The notes under the pieces: generated by a model
Seen by the model: only the letters and a program-made list of their open reading frames with translations
What the model was told of the DNA's origin: nothing
The model's database searches: none
Translations under genes and position numbers: made by a program
Assembly (NCBI RefSeq): GCF_036588685.1
Contig: NW_026963314.1
Coordinates: 2,287,001-2,351,000, forward strand
Direction of reading: 5' to 3'
Source: Mytilus trossulus
Taxonomy: Eukaryota; Mollusca; Bivalvia; Mytilida; Mytilidae
Length of the DNA stretch: 64,000 bases
Part shown: positions 46,901-56,935 of the stretch, one piece after another
Layout of the letters: every line of letters starts with the position of its first letter
How positions within the stretch are numbered: position 1 is the first letter of the stretch

Positions 46901-49900
46901 GACATGACAATGGTCCACACATTTACAAAGGACTACAAGCAGATACTAACATGACAATGGTCCACACATTTGCAAAGGACTACAATCAGATATTGACATG
47001 ACAATGATCCACACATTAACAAAGGACTACAAGCAGATACTGACATGACAATGATCCACCTATTTACAAAGGACTACAAGCAGAAACTGACATGGCAATG
47101 ATCCATACATTTACAAAGGACTACAAGCAGATACTGACATGACAATGGTCCACACATTAACAAAGGAATACAAACAGATACCGACATGACAATGATTTAT
47201 ACATTTACAAAGGACTACAAGCAGATACTGACATGACAATGATCCAAACATTTACAAAGGACTACAATCAGATATTGACATGACAATGATCCACACATTA
47301 ACAAAGGACTACAAGCAGATACTGACATGAGAATGATCCACCTATTTACAAAGGACTACAAGCAGATACTGACATGACAATGGTCCACACATTAACAAAG
47401 GAATACAAGTAGATGCTGACATGACAATGGTCCACACATTTACAAATGACTACAAGCAGATACTGACATGACAATGATCCACCTATTTACAAAGGACTAC
47501 AAGCAGATACTGACATGACAATGATCCATACATTTACAAAGGACTACAAGCAGATACTGACATGACAATGGTCCACACATTAACAAAGGAATACAAGTAG
47601 ATACTGACATGACAATGGTCCACACATTTACAAAGGAATGCAAGCAGATACTGACATGACAATGGTCCACACATTTACAAAGGACTACAAGTAGATACTG
47701 ATATGACAATGATCAACACATTTATAAATGACTACAAGCAGATACTGACATGACAATGGTCCACACATTTACAAAGGACTACAAGCAGATACTGACATGA
47801 CAATGATCCATACATTTACAAAGGACTACAAGCAGATACTGACATGGCAATGGTCCCCACATTTACAAAGGGCTACAACTGACATGACAATGGTCCACAC
47901 ATTTACAAAGGACTACAAGCAGATACTGACATGACAATGATCCATACATTTACAAAGGACTACAGGCAGATACTGACATGACAATGATCCATACATTTAC
48001 AAAGGACTACAAGTAGATACTGACTTGACAATGGTTCACACATTTACAAAGAACTACAAGCAGATACTGACATGACAATGGTCCACACATTTACAAAGGA
48101 CTACAAGCAGATACTGACATGACAATGATCCATACATTTACAAAGGAGCTACAAGCAGATACTGACATGACAATGATCCATACATTTACGAAGGACTACA
48201 AGCAGATACTGACATGACAATGAACCATACATTTACGAAGGACTACAAGCAGATACTGACATGACAATGATCCATACATTTACAACGGACCACAAGCAGA
48301 TACTGCCATGACAATGGTCCACACATTTACAAAGGACTACAAGCAGATACTGACATGACAATGGTCCACACATTTACAAAGGACTACAAGCAGATACTGA
48401 CATGACAATGATCCATACATTTACAAAGGACTACAAGCAGATACTGACATGACAATGATCCACACATTTACAAAGGACTTCAAAGAAATACTGACATGAC
48501 AATGATTTACACATTTACAAGGACTACAAGTAGATACTGACATGACAATGATTCACACATTTACAAAGGACTACAAGCAGATACTGACATGACAATGATT
48601 CACACATTTACAAAGGACTTCAAAGAAATACTGACATGACAATGATCCATACATTTACAACGGACCACAAGCAGATACTGACATGACAATGGTCCACACA
48701 TTTACAAAGGACTACAAGCAGATACTGACATGACAATGGTCCACACATTTACAAAGGACTACAAGCAGATACTGACATGACTATGATCCATACATTTACA
48801 AAGGACTACAAGCAGATACTGACATGACAATGATCCACAGATTTACAAAAGACTACAAGCAGATACTGACATGACAATGGTCCACACATTTACAAAGGAC
48901 TACAAGCAGATACTGACATGACAATGGTCAACACATTAACAAAGGACTACAAGCAGATACTGACATGGCAATGATCCACACATTTACAAAGGACTACAAG
49001 CAGATACTGACATGACAATGGTCCACAGATTTACAAAAGACTACAAGCAGATACTGGCATGACAATGATCAACAAATTACATACTTAGTATATATTTTGT
49101 GAAATGTATGGAAGCGTTTATAAGAGGTGTATTGTTTATGTAAAAAGTCTTTTAAAAACGTTAAATGTATGAATAGAATAGAATAGAATAAAACTATTGA
49201 ACTGATAAATATTTATTTTCTATTAATATATGATGTAGAAATTTGGAGGTGTACGGAGGGACTTGGGCTTATGCGAGAGAAGTATACGTAATTTCGAAAA
49301 AGGTAAAGAGCCCGGATTAAACGTAAACAAAGTAGTAGAAGAAAGATTTCTCGCCAAAAAATTACAAACCTTAAAATCAAAAGACAGCAAAGAATTGAAA
49401 AAAATGGAGAAAGTCATGTCGGAGTTTGAAGAGTTAGCAGGTGAAATATCGAAGGTTCGTATCAACATTTGGATTTTCTAAACATGGTGAGGTGGTGAAA
49501 TATCTAAGGTTCGTATCGAATATCGGGTTTTCTAAACATGGTGAGGTGCTGAAATATCTAAGGTTCGTATCGAATATCTTGTTTTCTAAACATGGTGAGT
49601 TTGTAATATATCGAAGGTTCGTATCAACTGTTGGATTTTCTAAACATGGTGAGGTGACGAACTATCGAAGGTTCTTATCGACTTTTTGATTTACAAAACA
49701 CGGTGAGGTGGTGAAATTTAACATGGTGAGGTGGTAAAATATCGAAGGTTCGTATCGACTATCGGGTTTTCTAAACATGGTGAGGTGGTGAAATATCGAC
49801 GGTTCTTATAGACTACTTTTTTTGTTACACAAGGTTACAATGAAAGTTACATGCTCGTAGATATTTAATTTCTAGGTTTTGTCATTGGGTGTATATAAGC

Positions 49901-52900
49901 CTATAGAAAATTTGTAATTCGTTGAATATTTTATTTCAAGGTTCATCTTTACCCACGAAATACACGAAAGTAGATATCCAACAAATAATAATAAATCCAC
50001 CGTATCTGGGTTTCTACACACTGTAAGCTGATGAAAAATATCGAACGTTCATATCGAGTATAGGGTTTTCGACACATTGTTATGTGGTGAAATCTTGGAG
50101 GTTCGTACAGACTATCGGGTCTTGTATACACATTGTTATGTGGTGAAATATCGATGGTTCGTACAGACTAACGGGTCTTGTATACACATTGTTATGTGGT
50201 GAGATATCGATGGTTCGTACAGACTATCGGGTCTTGTATACACATTGGTATGTGGCGAAATATCGAAGGTTCGTATAGATTATCGGGTCTTGTATATCAT
50301 TGTTATTTGGTGAAATATCGATGGTTCGTACAGACTATCGGGTCTTGTTTACACATTGTTAGGTTTTATTTCTACGTTATTATCGGTGAACTTATCATTG
50401 TTAAGTTTAAATGTGAGTTATTGACGTTTTCCTTTGTAGCTCGCTAACATTATACAGGAACAGATTCTAAGAAGAACGAAGGACCAAATGAACAGTATCC
50501 ATAACAACTTAAAAACTATATTGCGTACCTGTAAATTAGACAAGAAGTAAATATCAAATCTTAATATTTATTGTGACATAAATTGGGTTTTCCTTTGATG
50601 TTTTAATGAAATAAATTGCTTAAAAAGTGTGTTGAGGAAAAACCATGGTATATTATATGAAATTTGATGTTACCATACTTTGCTTATTAAATATGCAACT
50701 CAACTAGTATACAAATTAAGGAAATAAAGCTGAACTTAGCTATAGTACAACATATTCATTTTCATGTTAGTCCATGGCTGAAGCTCCACCCTTTTTTTTT
50801 TAAAGGTATCCGCCTCTGAAATATTAAAGAAACTGAAAAACGTAAAAGGTCAACATCTTCATTTGTTTTCATTTTATAACAAAAAGCAATTAATTATGTG
50901 TATCACATCTAAAGAAACGGGTTTTTTTTCAAACAAAATAGGATTGTTACGAGTTCCCTTGATTTTGGAGGACGAATTCTGACATCGGACTCAGACTTCT
51001 TTTAAACTCAGTTTTACTGTGTGCATTGCTGTATGTTTGTTGACATGTTCTACATTGGCTAGAGGTATAGGGGAGGTTTGAGAATCATATCACAAGAGAT
51101 GTTTGACACCTCCGCATGTTTATGCCTGTCCCAAAGTATAAGACTTCAGCAATGCAATGGCAACTTGATTTGTACAAGAACTGGTGGTTGTGGTTAAGAA
51201 AGCAAAACTTTATCTGTGTACAACATTGTACAATAATTGCAGGATAAATATGTAACCTATACAACTTATACTGTCTTGTCTGATATGTTGTAGATACGAT
51301 ATAGTAGTCAACACACTCAATTCTTATTGGAAGGGAGATATATCAGAACACATCTACAAATATTACAGCGATACATACAAGTTTCCTGTCATAGAATCTA
51401 CGGTATTTTATTGGTTTATTTTATAAGTATCGATCATTATCCAATAGAAAATTGACCCAACGGATTTTAAAAGTGTTCTGTTTAAGCCCTTACCAAAAAA
51501 TGCTTCCACATAATACAAATTTGACTGTCTTATAGCCTCTGATGCAGTTTAAGAAGCTAATATTCGAAGAAAACCTATTTTCAGTATTTTTTTTATTTCT
51601 TTATATATATTTTTTTTTAAATGTTGATTAATTTTGTTGTCATTAAGACGTTAGCCAAACATCTTTTTACTTGAAATGAACAAAACCACAAGGAATTTAT
51701 GAACGGATGGACATACTAGGTTAACAATGCAACATTACTGGGTATAGTGACCGTATTTCAATAACGTACTTATAAACGTCGCATTAGATCTGTTAGGATG
51801 TCAGAAAACCCATTGTTTGCATTCTTTGAGGTGTTGAATTATTTCGTATAATTTAATGACGTCTTACTCTTAATTTTACCTTGTTCACTCTTGCAGACGA
51901 CATTTACAAATTGGGGATACTTGTTTCATCTTCAACCCACCATATTACATCGTAAACCCAGAAGTGACGATGAAATTGAAATTATATTCCTGAACTCTAG
52001 CTATGGTAAGCAATTTAATTCAACTGTAATGTCATACAAGACTTATTTTAGTTTGTTCATCTCTAATTTCAGTATGTATCTTTATGTAAGTGAGCGCCCA
52101 TTTTATTTCAAGAGAAAGAAAGGGGGTCTTCAATATGATAAAGAAAAAAAGTGTGGTAAATTATGAACAAAAATTCTGAATCCAGATTTTCTTCATACCT
52201 TTAAGTATTAAGTTGTGATTGATAGCGTCGAAAAACTATAAAAAGAACAGGTGTTTTTCGCCGAAACGTTATGACTCAGATTAAAACCATAGCCACACCT
52301 TCACATTCCCTTTGAAGTTAAATGGTTGTTCTTTAAGCTGGATCCCATCCGTTTTGTACTTGGTTTTTACCATCAGACTAATCCAGCTAGCAGCCGAAGG
52401 ATGTCAATGTGGAGCAGCATTCAGGAGATCGTCAATAATGTGTGTATACTGCCTGTAATAATGTGTGTATACTGCCTGTAATAATGTGTGTATACTGCCT
52501 GTAATAATTTATGTATACTGCCTGTAATAATGTGTCTATACTACCTGTAATAATGTGTGTATACTGCCTATAATAATGTGTGTATACTGCCTGTAATAAT
52601 TTATGTATACTGCCTGTAATAATGTGTCTATACTACCTGTAATAATGTGTGTATACTGCCTATAATAATGTGTGTATACTGCCTGTAATAATTTATGTAT
52701 ACTGCCTGTAATAATGTGTCTATACTACCTGTAATAATGTTTGTATACTGCCTGTAATAATGTGTCTATACTACCTGTAATAATGTTTGTATACTGCCTG
52801 TAATAATGTGTCTATACTACCTGTAATAATGTTTGTATACTGCCTGTAATAATTCTAATACAAAATTAAAGATGGATGTTGGGCTTATTTGTGGTATATT

Positions 52901-53802
52901 TATACATTGCATCAATTTTCAAACAGTTACAGGCTCAAAATTAGTTAACATATATTTTGATATTTATTTGCATATTTTAAGTCGATTTCTATCCGAAGCA
53001 TCTTATGAATATACTGGTTAACCGTTTCGCTATGCAAGCTTAAGAGATGGTATCGAAATTATACATTTTTGTATATTCAATACTGGTTCTAATATAATAT
53101 TTATTTATAGGACGGATTTTCTCTTCCTCTAACTGTAAATTATATATCTAATACTGGTTCTAATATAATATTTATTTTTAGGACGGATTTTCTCTTCCTC
53201 TAACTGTAAACACCTATTATCTTCAAGTTACAAAGAACATGAACACGGAGTTATTAAAGAGAAGCAAGGTATGAATAAACCTTAATTCCATTTTTTTCTA
53301 AATTTTCGTTCGAAGAAAACAATTGAGCTTTTTATGTGTTCATTATTTCTGTTTGTGTGAAGTGGCAAATATTTTATGCATGATCAAATAAACGATGAAT
53401 ATATGGAGAAGATATGGACTCAAATAACACACCTATATATATATATATATATATATAGAGAGGTTGTCCAGGATGAAGATATGTTTGTAGATGACTGAAA
53501 GTTTGCCTCTCAACTACCCAGGTGCGGACTTATAAATAAAAGAATTAGATCCTTAACTTGTAGAGAGCGTGGTGATACATTGAATTAAATGTGTTTTTTC
53601 AGTATGTATAATTGCCACATGCGGGAAAAGTGTTAATATGTACTCTTATTTGACAATTAAAACTTGTTAATATTATTATTTTTCAGATGTCAGTGTTAAA
53701 TGTAAACTATGGCTTCTAGCTAAGACAGTTGGCTTTGGATGGTACAGGAAATATTATATAGGAAAGAAGAGATGGGGAATATTTACTAACCCAGAATCAT
53801 AA
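37812..53802 (+). CDS. Unrecognised nine-exon gene, 381-residue protein
   Basis: Exons are 37812-37989, 41563-41680, 42786-42891, 49239-49454, 50440-50546, 51294-51402, 51897-52005, 53182-53268 and 53687-53802. Phases agree at every junction and the sum is 1146 nt (381 residues plus TAA). The start is the ATG at 37812, which has an in-frame TAA directly upstream. An acceptor-like TTATTTCAG ending at 37855 leaves open that exon 1 is internal and the true start lies further 5'. I see no signal peptide or membrane segment. Residues of exons 3-5 are Lys/Glu/Leu-rich and helix-prone (KKLQTLKSKDSKELKKMEKV). Exons 6-9 are rich in Tyr, Trp and Phe (TNWGYLFHLQP, VGFGWYRKYYIG). I cannot name the family and infer no function. 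Introns are mostly minisatellite, and four splice junctions carry tandem repeats of themselves. An AATAAA lies at 53826. Confidence 0.75.
38165..40660. repeat. 22-bp minisatellite in intron 1 of the unrecognised gene, about 113 copies
   Basis: The unit is close to GACAACGACATGGGTAGAAA plus CT. Variants (CATTAG, ACAAGG, GATAAC) are arranged in a pattern that repeats with an offset of 1056 bp, exactly 48 units (for example the rare GAAAACGACA at 38571 and 39627). None of the three minus-strand frames contains a stop over long stretches because 22 is not a multiple of 3. That gives spurious reading frames up to 447 codons with a 22-residue period. Confidence 0.95.
40890..41626 (+). repeat. 64-bp array of acceptor plus exon 2 start, 11 full units
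   Basis: Units start at about 40890 and recur every 64 bp to 41594. They are nearly identical (a few point differences). Each contains a pyrimidine-rich acceptor TGTTCTTTCTAG followed by the start of exon 2 of the unrecognised gene (GAATTCCTGAG). The last unit runs into unique exon sequence. Eleven equivalent acceptors therefore precede one exon, but only the last gives an open frame. Confidence 0.9.
41563..41680 (+). CDS. Unrecognised gene, exon 2
   Basis: 118 nt, from acceptor TGTTCTTTCTAG to donor TCGTC|GTAAGT. The acceptor is the one in the last complete unit of the 64-bp array. It encodes RIPEIIDIISCLCDVACF and then MEGVQLCKPQQQKKSS. Joining with exon 1 in phase 1 and exon 3 in phase 2 keeps the frame open throughout, which is the main evidence for this acceptor. 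Confidence 0.75.
41842..42012. repeat. Hairpin element, copy 2
   Basis: Arms as in the copy at 26621 (GTGCGCACCACATTTTTTATG on the right arm), with the loop AAAACGCGCGTAGCGGGTTA. It lies between exons 2 and 3 of the unrecognised gene. The flank 42013-42125 (TTGATGACCTCACGGTCACA) recurs after copy 3, so the full repeat is longer than the hairpin. Confidence 0.8.
42165..42316. repeat. Hairpin element, copy 3, adjacent to copy 2
   Basis: Same arms and loop (AACGCGCGTAGCGGGTTATT) as copy 2, followed by the same roughly 110-bp flank to 42450. Copies 2 and 3 form a tandem pair about 320 bp apart. Confidence 0.8.
42786..42891 (+). CDS. Unrecognised gene, exon 3
   Basis: 106 nt, from acceptor ATTTTTAAG to donor AAAGTG|GTAAGT, ending in phase 0. 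It encodes FEGTFLHGQNKNKSNLLKLM and ends PKLLCAKV. Its last 35 or so bases and its donor form part of the 62-bp repeat unit that follows. Confidence 0.8.
42855..44293 (+). repeat. 62-bp array of exon 3 end plus donor, about 23 units
   Basis: The first unit is the end of exon 3 itself. Each unit contains CCAAACTTCTGTGT, then CCAAAGTG followed by the donor GTAAGTG (GTAGGTG in a few), then CGTTTACC and TATACATACTGATC. A variant block recurs with an offset of about 373 bp, six units. Units are more diverged than in the 64-bp array, so this expansion looks older. Confidence 0.92.
44710..49075. repeat. 47-bp minisatellite, about 92 copies, in intron 3 of the unrecognised gene
   Basis: The unit contains ACTGACATGACAATGATCCA and ACATTTACAAAGGACTACAA followed by GCAGAT. 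A block with the rare variant GCTCCCC occurs at 45274 and 46395, an offset of 1121 bp, and the surrounding units agree, showing a higher-order duplication. I see no link between this unit and any exon. Confidence 0.95.
49239..49454 (+). CDS. Unrecognised gene, exon 4
   Basis: 216 nt, phase 0 at both ends, from acceptor TATGATGTAG to donor TCGAAG|GTTCGT. The donor is weak. The 72 residues include GGVRRDLGLCERSIRNFEKG and a Lys/Glu-rich helix ending EFEELAGEISK. The last 14 bp of the exon belong to the 54-bp repeat unit that follows. Confidence 0.78.
49441..49820 (+). repeat. 54-bp array of exon 4 end plus donor, about 7 units
   Basis: The unit begins GGTGAAATATCGAAG, which in the first copy is the end of coding exon 4, then GTTCGTATC, the start of the intron. 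It ends TTTTCTAAACATGGTGAG. The unit also contains ATG|GTGAGG, a better donor consensus than the one used, but an in-frame TAA comes before it. Confidence 0.85.
50035..50360 (+). repeat. 57-bp array related to the exon 4 repeat, about 6 units
   Basis: The unit contains GTGGTGAAATATCGATGGTT then CGTACAGACTATCGGGTCTT. The core GGTGAAATATCGANGGTTCG is shared with the 54-bp array 200 bp upstream, so both probably derive from the exon 4 junction. It lies in the same intron. Confidence 0.8.
50440..50546 (+). CDS. Unrecognised gene, exon 5
   Basis: 107 nt, from acceptor CCTTTGTAG to donor AAGAA|GTAAAT, ending in phase 2. It encodes LANIIQEQILRRTKDQMNSI and ends CKLDKK. If the donor is not used, the frame stops at the TAA at 50548-50550 and an AATAAA follows at about 50611. 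An alternative short transcript ending here is therefore possible. Confidence 0.78.
51294..51402 (+). CDS. Unrecognised gene, exon 6
   Basis: 109 nt, from acceptor TATGTTGTAG to donor TCTACG|GTATTT. It encodes YDIVVNTLNSYWKGDISEHI and ends KFPVIEST. The first base completes a Lys codon split with exon 5; the exon ends in phase 0. Confidence 0.78.
51897..52005 (+). CDS. Unrecognised gene, exon 7
   Basis: 109 nt, from acceptor CACTCTTGCAG to donor AGCTATG|GTAAGC, ending in phase 1. It encodes TFTNWGYLFHLQPTILHRKP and then an acidic stretch DDEIEIIFLNSSYG. Both splice sites are strong. Confidence 0.8.
52430..52855. repeat. 23-bp minisatellite in intron 7, about 18 copies
   Basis: The unit is TAATGTGTGTATACTGCCTG plus TAA, with variants TAATTTATG and TAATGTGTCTATACTACC alternating in blocks of three to four units. 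No similarity to a neighbouring exon was seen. Confidence 0.9.
53080..53215 (+). repeat. 71-bp tandem duplication of exon 8 acceptor and exon start
   Basis: The sequence from ATACTGGTTCTAATATAATA through the acceptor TTATTTATAG and into GACGGATTTTCTCTTCC occurs twice, at 53080 and 53151. The exon part of the first copy ends in TGTAAATTATATATCTAA, with stops. Confidence 0.9.
53182..53268 (+). CDS. Unrecognised gene, exon 8
   Basis: 87 nt, from acceptor TTATTTTTAG to donor AAGCAAG|GTATGA. It encodes RIFSSSNCKHLLSSSYKEHE and ends GVIKEKQ. A second copy of its acceptor and first 30 or so bases lies 71 bp upstream; starting there would run into stops before the real exon. Confidence 0.75.
53687..53802 (+). 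CDS. Unrecognised gene, terminal exon 9
   Basis: 116 nt, from acceptor TTATTTTTCAG to the TAA at 53800-53802. It encodes DVSVKCKLWLLAKTVGFGWY and ends RWGIFTNPES. The AATAAA at 53826-53831 is close, so the 3' UTR may be very short. An A-run begins at about 53868. Confidence 0.78.
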
Positions 53803-53825
53803 GTTTGACTCCTTAGTCTTAGGGG

Positions 53826-53831
53826 AATAAA
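53826..53831 (+). terminator. Poly(A) signal of the unrecognised gene
   Basis: AATAAA 24 bp after the stop codon of the last exon. It is the nearest canonical signal downstream. Confidence 0.5.
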
Positions 53832-53884
53832 GTTTATGTACAACTAGCATTTATTATGTTTGACATAAAAAAAAAAAAAAAATG

Positions 53885-54215
53885 GAAATAGGGAATGTTT
53901 CGAAGAGACAACAACCGACCAAGGAGCACAATGCCATCAGCGGGGCTTCAATACAGCGGGAAAATCGCGCATCCGAAAACCTGGACTTCATTTACTACAA
54001 CTGTCATACCAGTGAGAGGTTTCGCGCTATACAACCAGGTTCAATCAACCATTTTCTACATTTAAAAACGCATGTACCAAGTCAGGAATATGACAGTTGT
54101 TGTCCATAAGTTTTATATGCTTTATCACATGATTTTGCCATTTAATTAGGTCTTTTCCGTTTTGAATTTTCCATGGAGTTCAGTATTTTTGTGATTTTAC
54201 TTTTAAATGAGGTTG
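53885..54215 (+). repeat. Two dispersed repeat fragments after the unrecognised gene
   Basis: The first part (GAGACAACAACCGACCAAGG) is an inverted fragment of the retroelement tail end. The second (AACCAGGTTCAATCAACCAT, TGTACCAAGTCAGGAATATG) is a repeat also present at 5960-6290, 7560-7690 and 7990-8190. Confidence 0.65.
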
Positions 54216-54269
54216 AAAAATACCATCAAATGATATAAGTTAAACCAGTAAAGTATGATATATATAGAC

Positions 54270-54440
54270 AGGAAGATGTGGTGTGAGTGCCAACTCTCCA
54301 TCCAAACAGCAATTTAGAAAAAGGTAAACCATTATAGGTCAATGTACGGCCTTCAACACGGAGCATCGGCTCACTACGAACAACAAGTTAGAAAGGGCCC
54401 CAAAATAACTACCGTAAAACCATTCAAACGGGAAAACCAA
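54270..54440 (+). repeat. Dispersed repeat A, copy 5, fused to a retroelement tail
   Basis: Contains GATGTGGTGTGAGTGCCAAC, ATGTACGGCCTTCAACACGG and CAAACGGGAAAACCAA. It joins the retroelement remnant directly at about 54440. Confidence 0.75.
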
Positions 54441-54448
54441 AGCAAACA

Positions 54449-54727
54449 TTAAATTTTACTAAATTTTATCATCGGTATAAGGACATTATTCGTAAATATA
54501 GCTCAACGTGCAGACTTCTTATATGTTCAGGTATTTGGCATCCAATTTTTTATGGAAATATTCTTTATAAAGCACAAAGGTGTCAGTATTCACCTCAGAA
54601 ACTTACAAAACCTTTGAATAGACTTATTAAGAAGGGAAATAATTACGATACTGTTGTCAAGTCATTAAAGAGTGCATATTCTGGCGTTAATATTGAGTCA
54701 CTGATAAGGTCTTTGCATTGGAACTAA
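54449..54727 (+). pseudogene. Retroelement ORF remnant (C-terminal fragment)
   Basis: 93 codons stay open to the TAA at 54725-54727: KFYHRYKDIIRKYSSTCRLL, then PIFYGNILYKAQRCQYSPQ and NIESLIRSLHWN. It is followed by a noncoding tail also present alone at 35525. An open frame ending just before a recurrent 3' tail suggests the end of a retroelement polyprotein. I recognise the repeat as common in mussels but cannot assign the family, and no reverse-transcriptase motif lies in the fragment. Confidence 0.5.
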
Positions 54728-54859
54728 ACACATTTATTCTAAAAAAAACAGTTGTTGGCATGACACGGTTTATGTTCCTCTCATATATGTTATGATGGTA
54801 TGATACTAAACGCCTTACCGGAAGGATTGTGCCTGATGTTCATATGATGAAATCATAAT

Positions 54860-55370
54860 CTTTCAGTCAGTTTAATTGAAGTCTGGAGCTGGTACGTCAG
54901 TTAACTGCTAGTAGTCTGTTGTTACATGTATTATTGGTATTTTGTTTATTTTCTTTGGTTACATCTTCTGACATCAGACTCGGACTTCTCTTGAACTGAA
55001 TTTTAATGTGCGTTTTGTTATGCGTTTACTTTTCTACATTGACTAGAGATAGGGGGAGAATTGATATCTCACAAACATGTTAACCCCGCTGCATTTTTGC
55101 GCCTGTCCCAAGTCAGGAGCCTCTGGCCTTTGTTAGTCTTGTATTATTTTAATTTTAGTTTCTTGTGTACAATTTGGAAATTAGTATGGTGTTCGTTATC
55201 ACTGAACTAGTATATATTTGTTGAGGGGCCAGCTGAAGGACGCCTCCGGGTGCGGTAATTTCTCACTACATTGAAGCCTTGTTGGTGATCTTCTGCTGTT
55301 TTTTTGCTATGATTGGCTTGTTGTCTCTTTGACACATTTCCCATTTCCATTCTCAATTCTGTTGGTATTA
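54860..55370 (+). repeat. Retroelement 3' tail, copy with ORF remnant
   Basis: Contains TAACTGCTAGTAGTCTGTTG, GACATCAGACTCGGACTTCT, CCTGTCCCAAGTCAGGAGCC and GTCTCTTTGACACATTTCCC. It continues from the ORF remnant, so the two belong to one element. Confidence 0.75.
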
Positions 55371-55379
55371 AAATTCATG

Positions 55380-56220
55380 CATCAGTGTCATGAGTGTTAA
55401 GTTTAAAATAATCTAGGTGTATTATGATTTATTGTTTCTTTTTTTAAATCATGTGGTTGGTTTTCTCCTTTGAGCTGTTTTGCATTTGTCTTTTCTGGAC
55501 GTTTAATAGCTGACTGTAGGGTATGGGTTTTTCTCATTGATGAATGCCAGTTGCGTATGGTGACCTTATATGACGTTATAATTGATTTTAAGAAGAATTA
55601 AGAGCTCAATCTTCAACACGTCACACCTTAGAATCAAAATAGGTTAAAGGCGTCCTCTACGATGGATTGTGACTAGTTAAGAGTCAATTTTAAAGGAAAG
55701 CAACCTTGTTTTATTTTCTTATCTTATTCTAACCTTACCAAAAACATGATGACTTTCATAACACAATATCTAGCTATAGTACTTTCCATATCGTAATGTT
55801 ATGCTACATTTTCATGTTAGGGTAAAGGTTGGCATCTGTTAAACGTTTAAACACGCTGCATTTGTTTGCACCATTCCTAACTCAGGGGGTTGTCGTTTAT
55901 TGAAGTGGGTCATAATTTGTTTCTCGTTTTACATATAAATTAGGAAGTGATTTTGGCCCATAAATAGCTAGTTGTTCGGTTAAACCAAACTTCCGCGTTA
56001 AAGGCCGATCTTTGACCAATAATGGTCTACACTTTTTAAAAATTGTGACTTAGATGGAGAATTGTCTCATTGTCTCTTATATCTCATCTTCTTATATCTA
56101 AATATTGAATAACTTTTTGTTGCTGATTAATGTCCAGCGGCCAATATTTCATGCGTTTTCATGCGAGAACAAAATACCAATTAGTGTAATGAAGTTATAT
56201 TATATGACGCTGCATTGCTC
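55380..56220. other. Intergenic stretch with old repeat fragments
   Basis: 55500-55570 resembles a TTTAATAGCTGACTGTAGGG repeat also seen at 37400 and 40805. 55965-56098 is an inverted copy of dispersed repeat A. No gene seen. Confidence 0.5.
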
Positions 56221-56225
56221 TATTC

Positions 56226-56380
56226 TTAGACAATATACGTACAGTGTCTTGAAATATGAAATTTATTTGTATGAGGCTTAGAAACGGGAAAATGCGAGGT
56301 TCTACCGAGCATTTTCCCGTTTCGTGCCGAATACAAATAAATTTCATATTTCAAGACACTATACGTATATTGTCTTTATA
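56226..56380. repeat. Hairpin element with about 70-bp arms
   Basis: The left arm contains CAGTGTCTTGAAATATGAAA and AAACGGGAAAATGC; the right arm is the inverted copy to 56380 (GCATTTTCCCGTTTCG). The loop is only a few bases (GAGGTTCTACCGA). A transcript would fold into a long, nearly perfect duplex. Confidence 0.82.
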
Positions 56381-56789
56381 CTGAAATCGAAAAAAAAATT
56401 TAAAAATGAAAATAATATATAACAAAAATTGTTAAAAAAGGTGTTTGAAATTTCCCTCTTGGGGTACCATTTTGCGGTATTTCCCTATGAGCGTAGTCCA
56501 GGCAATAAGACATTTACACATTAAGGAATTAGAAAGGGAAAATGAACTAAATTGATAACATTTGATAATCATGGTATATAAATAACCAATTTGAAGACAT
56601 AAAAGTTTAAATTCATAAAAGTTTTACCAATTTTACTTTACGTTGTCATGGTCGTGACGTGGCGTTGTTGATGAAATGCAATAAGGAGGCGGGGCTAATA
56701 GGTTAGTTTGGGTCATTGACGTATAGCTTTATACGTATAGCTTTATCTGTATAGTAAAATAGCTGATTGCAGTATAATATAAGTTATAT

Positions 56790-56935
56790 GGTTCGCTACT
56801 GACCCCCTACGGATCCATAGAGGGTTAGTAAAATTCATAGGGGGTGAGGCCGGAGGCCGAGTCCCCTATGGATTTTATTCACCCTCTATGGATCCCTAGG
56901 GGGTCAGTAGTTAACCGTATAACGAATTTATCGCA
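56790..56935. repeat. Hairpin element, CTGACCCCCTA ends
   Basis: The arms contain CTACTGACCCCCTACGGATC and the inverted GATCCCTAGGGGGTCAGTAG. The loop region reads GGTGAGGCCGGAGGCCGAGT. A partial relative (ACTGACCCCCTACAGAC) lies at about 32608. Confidence 0.78.

Noticed and set aside
38165-49075. Regularly spaced repeats resembling a CRISPR array
   Set aside because: Units are contiguous with no unique spacers, and the context is eukaryotic with spliced genes; these are minisatellites.
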